NCBI RefSeq assembly: GCF_019879105.1
Contig: NZ_CP082249.1
Location: 2,666,001 to 2,730,000, forward strand
DNA from: Natrinema sp. SYSU A 869
Lineage (GTDB): Archaea; Halobacteriota; Halobacteria; Halobacteriales; Natrialbaceae
Length of the DNA: 64,000 nt
Direction: 5' to 3'
Shown: one piece after another, positions 62,244 to 64,000 of the stretch
Layout of the letters: each line of letters starts with the position of its first letter
Numbering within the stretch: position 1 is the first letter of the stretch
Position numbers and translations under genes: made by a program
Notes under the pieces: generated by a model
Databases searched by the model: none
Told to the model about the DNA's origin: nothing
Seen by the model: the letters and a program-made list of their open reading frames with translations, nothing else

Positions 62244-63476
62244 CTACTGGTAGAAGTAGCCGGCCGAGGACACGACGTCGCTCGAGTCGTCCTCTTCGAT
62301 CTTCTCTAAGGCGTTGGCGAAGTCCTGATGTGTAACTTCGTCGCGGCCGTTGCGGATGGCGAACATGCCGGATTCGGTGGCGAGGCTTTCGATGTCGGCA
62401 CCGGAGTAGCCGTCGGTGTCGTCGGCGAGCGAGCTGAAGTCGACGCCGTCAGCGATGTTCATATTGCGGGTATGGATCGAGAGGATCTGTTCGCGGCCGT
62501 CGCGGTCAGGTTCGGGGACTTCGATGAGGCGGTCGAACCGTCCGGGGCGTAGAATGGCCCGATCGAGCATGTCGAAGCGGTTGGTAGCGGCGATGATACG
62601 GATCTCACCGCGGGCCTCGAAGCCGTCCATCTCGGAGAGCAGTTGCATCATGGTCCGCTGGACCTCGGCGTCGCCGGAGGTCTTGGACTCCGTTCGACGA
62701 GTCGCGATGGCGTCGATCTCGTCGATGAAGATGATGGCGGGCTGGCGCTCGCGGGCCATCTCGAAGAGGTCGCGGACGAGCCGCGAGCCCTCACCGATGA
62801 ACTTGCGGACGAGTTCCGAGCCGGCCATCTTGATGAAGGTAGCGTTGGTTTCGTTGGCAACAGCCTTGGCGAGCATCGTCTTCCCCGTCCCCGGCGGTCC
62901 GTAGAGGAGGACGCCACTCGGCGGGTCGATGCCGACCTCGTTGAAGATTTCGGGCTCGGTCAGCGGCTGCTCGACGGCCTCGCGGACTTCGCGGACCTGC
63001 TCGTCGATACCGCCGATGTCGGCGTAGGTGACTTCCGGCTTCTCCGTGATCTCCATCGACTGGGCGCGCGCGTCGGTCTCGGTGTCCAGAACCGTCTGGA
63101 TCGCGAAGGAGTCGTTGACCGCGACGCGGTCGCCGGGCTCGACGCGGTCGACGATACGCGAGGAGACGTCGGTCAGCACTTCCTGATTGTTGCCGTGCTG
63201 TTTGACGACGACCTGTTCGTCCTCGAGGACGTCCTCGACTGTGGCGATGTATAGCGACGAACTCTTGAGCGTCTCGTTTTCTCGTTCGACACGATCGACT
63301 TTCTCCCGGAGTCGCTCGCGGCGGTCCTCGGCGTCGTCGAGCTGGTCGGAGAGCTGGTCGTTCACGTCGACCAGATCCTCGTAATGCCCACGGAGCGCCT
63401 CGAGCCGTTCGTCATCGGGGAGCTCTGAGTCGATATCGCGGTGAGGTCGGTCGGGAATAGACGGGCTTCGAGACAT
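62244..63476 (-). CDS. pan: proteasome-activating nucleotidase
   Basis: The AAA ATPase ring that unfolds substrates for the archaeal 20S proteasome. The 410 residues have an N-terminal coiled coil (20-75), an OB domain (80-140), Walker A GPPGTGKT (193-200), Walker B IIFIDEID (248-255) and the SRH ATNRFDMLDRAILRPGRFDR. The protein ends in FYQ, which fits the C-terminal hydrophobic-Tyr-X motif that opens the proteasome gate. Haloarchaea usually carry two paralogues (PanA, PanB); which one this is cannot be settled here. Confidence 0.95.
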   Translation of the reverse strand: MSRSPSIPDRPHRDIDSELPDDERLEALRGHYEDLVDVNDQLSDQLDDAEDRRERLREKVDRVERENETLKSSSLYIATVEDVLEDEQVVVKQHGNNQEVLTDVSSRIVDRVEPGDRVAVNDSFAIQTVLDTETDARAQSMEITEKPEVTYADIGGIDEQVREVREAVEQPLTEPEIFNEVGIDPPSGVLLYGPPGTGKTMLAKAVANETNATFIKMAGSELVRKFIGEGSRLVRDLFEMARERQPAIIFIDEIDAIATRRTESKTSGDAEVQRTMMQLLSEMDGFEARGEIRIIAATNRFDMLDRAILRPGRFDRLIEVPEPDRDGREQILSIHTRNMNIADGVDFSSLADDTDGYSGADIESLATESGMFAIRNGRDEVTHQDFANALEKIEEDDSSDVVSSAGYFYQ

Positions 63477-63640
63477 CCTGTTGTACGCCGATAGGATTTC
63501 GATGGTAAATGTGCCTTTGGGTCCCGGAGGGATTTCTGCCGAATGGTATTACTGCACACTGTGCGATTGCAGGGAGCGGGCAGCAGATACCGGCGTCCGC
63601 GGAAGAATTAGTAAAATTTTGATACCAATCGGGGGCTCGA

Positions 63641-64000
63641 TCAGTCAAGCAGCGACTCGAACTCCTCGAGGCGCTGGCCGTAGGTCTCGAGCGCGCGGTC
63701 GATCGGCCCCGAGGAGCTCATGTCGACGCCGGCGATCCGCAGGAGTTCGAGCGGGTACTCCCGGGAGCCGTGGCGGAGGAACTCGAGGTAGTCGTCGGCG
63801 GCAGACTGGCCGTTCTCGAGGACATCGTCGACGATGGCGAGTGCGGCGGAGATGCCGGTCGCGTACTGGTAGACATAGAAAGCCCGGTAGAAGTGGGGGA
63901 TACGCATCCACTCGCGGGCGATGCGGTCGTCGATCGCGGCGGGCTCGTAGTAGTCTTCCTTGAGCCCGCGGTAGAGGTCGTCCAGTCGGTCGGCGGTGAG
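63641..64000 (-). CDS. pepF: oligoendopeptidase F-type M3 peptidase, C-terminal part (runs off the window)
   Basis: The final 119 residues of a zinc oligopeptidase; the HEXXH motif lies outside the window. The visible part ends LEEFESLLD and includes WMRIPHFYRAFYVYQYATGI, the conserved Tyr-rich PHFY-YQYATG segment lining the substrate channel of PepF. HGSREYPLELLRIAGVDMSS follows, also typical. The frame stays open to base 64000. Confidence 0.9.
   Translation of the reverse strand, partial: LTADRLDDLYRGLKEDYYEPAAIDDRIAREWMRIPHFYRAFYVYQYATGISAALAIVDDVLENGQSAADDYLEFLRHGSREYPLELLRIAGVDMSSSGPIDRALETYGQRLEEFESLLD

Overview
The window is a dense, GC-rich stretch of a haloarchaeal chromosome (class Halobacteria). 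Nearly every protein is rich in Asp and Glu. The machinery is archaeal: an A-type ATP synthase operon, the PAN proteasome ATPase, UbaA, SecF/SecD, a Tfx-type regulator and many haloarchaea-only small zinc-finger proteins. Gene content fits the Natrialbales (Natrinema/Haloterrigena-like), but that genus-level placement is inference. I found no rRNA, tRNA or CRISPR array.

Layout. 1-4.7 kb: the start of glucose-6-phosphate isomerase, a frame-broken membrane protein, a DUF5812-like protein and the secF-secD operon. 4.7-8.5 kb: a mini zinc finger, a hexapeptide acyltransferase, a complete IS5-family insertion sequence (6097-7036, 8-bp target duplication) and an aldo/keto reductase. 8.5-16.4 kb: small regulators and membrane proteins, an NmrA-like SDR, a BASS-type transporter, Nudix, pirin and a FAU-1/DUF402 RNA-binding protein. 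16.8-24.6 kb: FNT transporter, PrsW protease, epimerase, riboflavin synthase, and a UvrD-like helicase overlapping a metal-site-less M24 protein. 24.6-32.6 kb: two zinc-finger mini-proteins, UbaA, two polytopic membrane proteins, SDR, SMR exporter, Tfx regulator, MBL hydrolase and a TRAM protein. 32.8-41.8 kb: electron-transfer flavoprotein etfBA, a soluble (probably N-truncated) chemotaxis transducer, geranylgeranyl-type prenyl synthase, DUF373 protein, a REC-PAS-PAS histidine kinase and a COG2108 radical SAM protein. 42.2-46.4 kb: a cell-surface cluster with a frame-broken lipoprotein, a membrane-tethered winged-helix regulator, a secreted DUF7096-like protein and a pilin-like protein. 46.4-59.3 kb: methyltransferase, then atpHIKECFAB, an acyl-CoA ligase and small genes, then atpD. 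59.3-64 kb: DUF6276, DUF5811, pyruvoyl arginine decarboxylase, a frame-broken PQQ-propeller lipoprotein, PAN and the C-terminal end of oligoendopeptidase F.

Most genes are housekeeping and membrane energetics (A-ATPase, ETF, Sec export, prenyl-lipid synthesis, proteolysis). The most unusual points are: four genes whose frames are each broken by exactly one missing base; a mini zinc-ribbon gene whose start codon reads ACG; a 39-bp dispersed intergenic repeat; a radical SAM enzyme with a CX4CX2C cluster motif; an M24 fold without metal ligands translationally coupled to a helicase; and the surface signalling cluster at 42-46 kb. I did not find a clearly new multi-gene defence or biosynthetic system.
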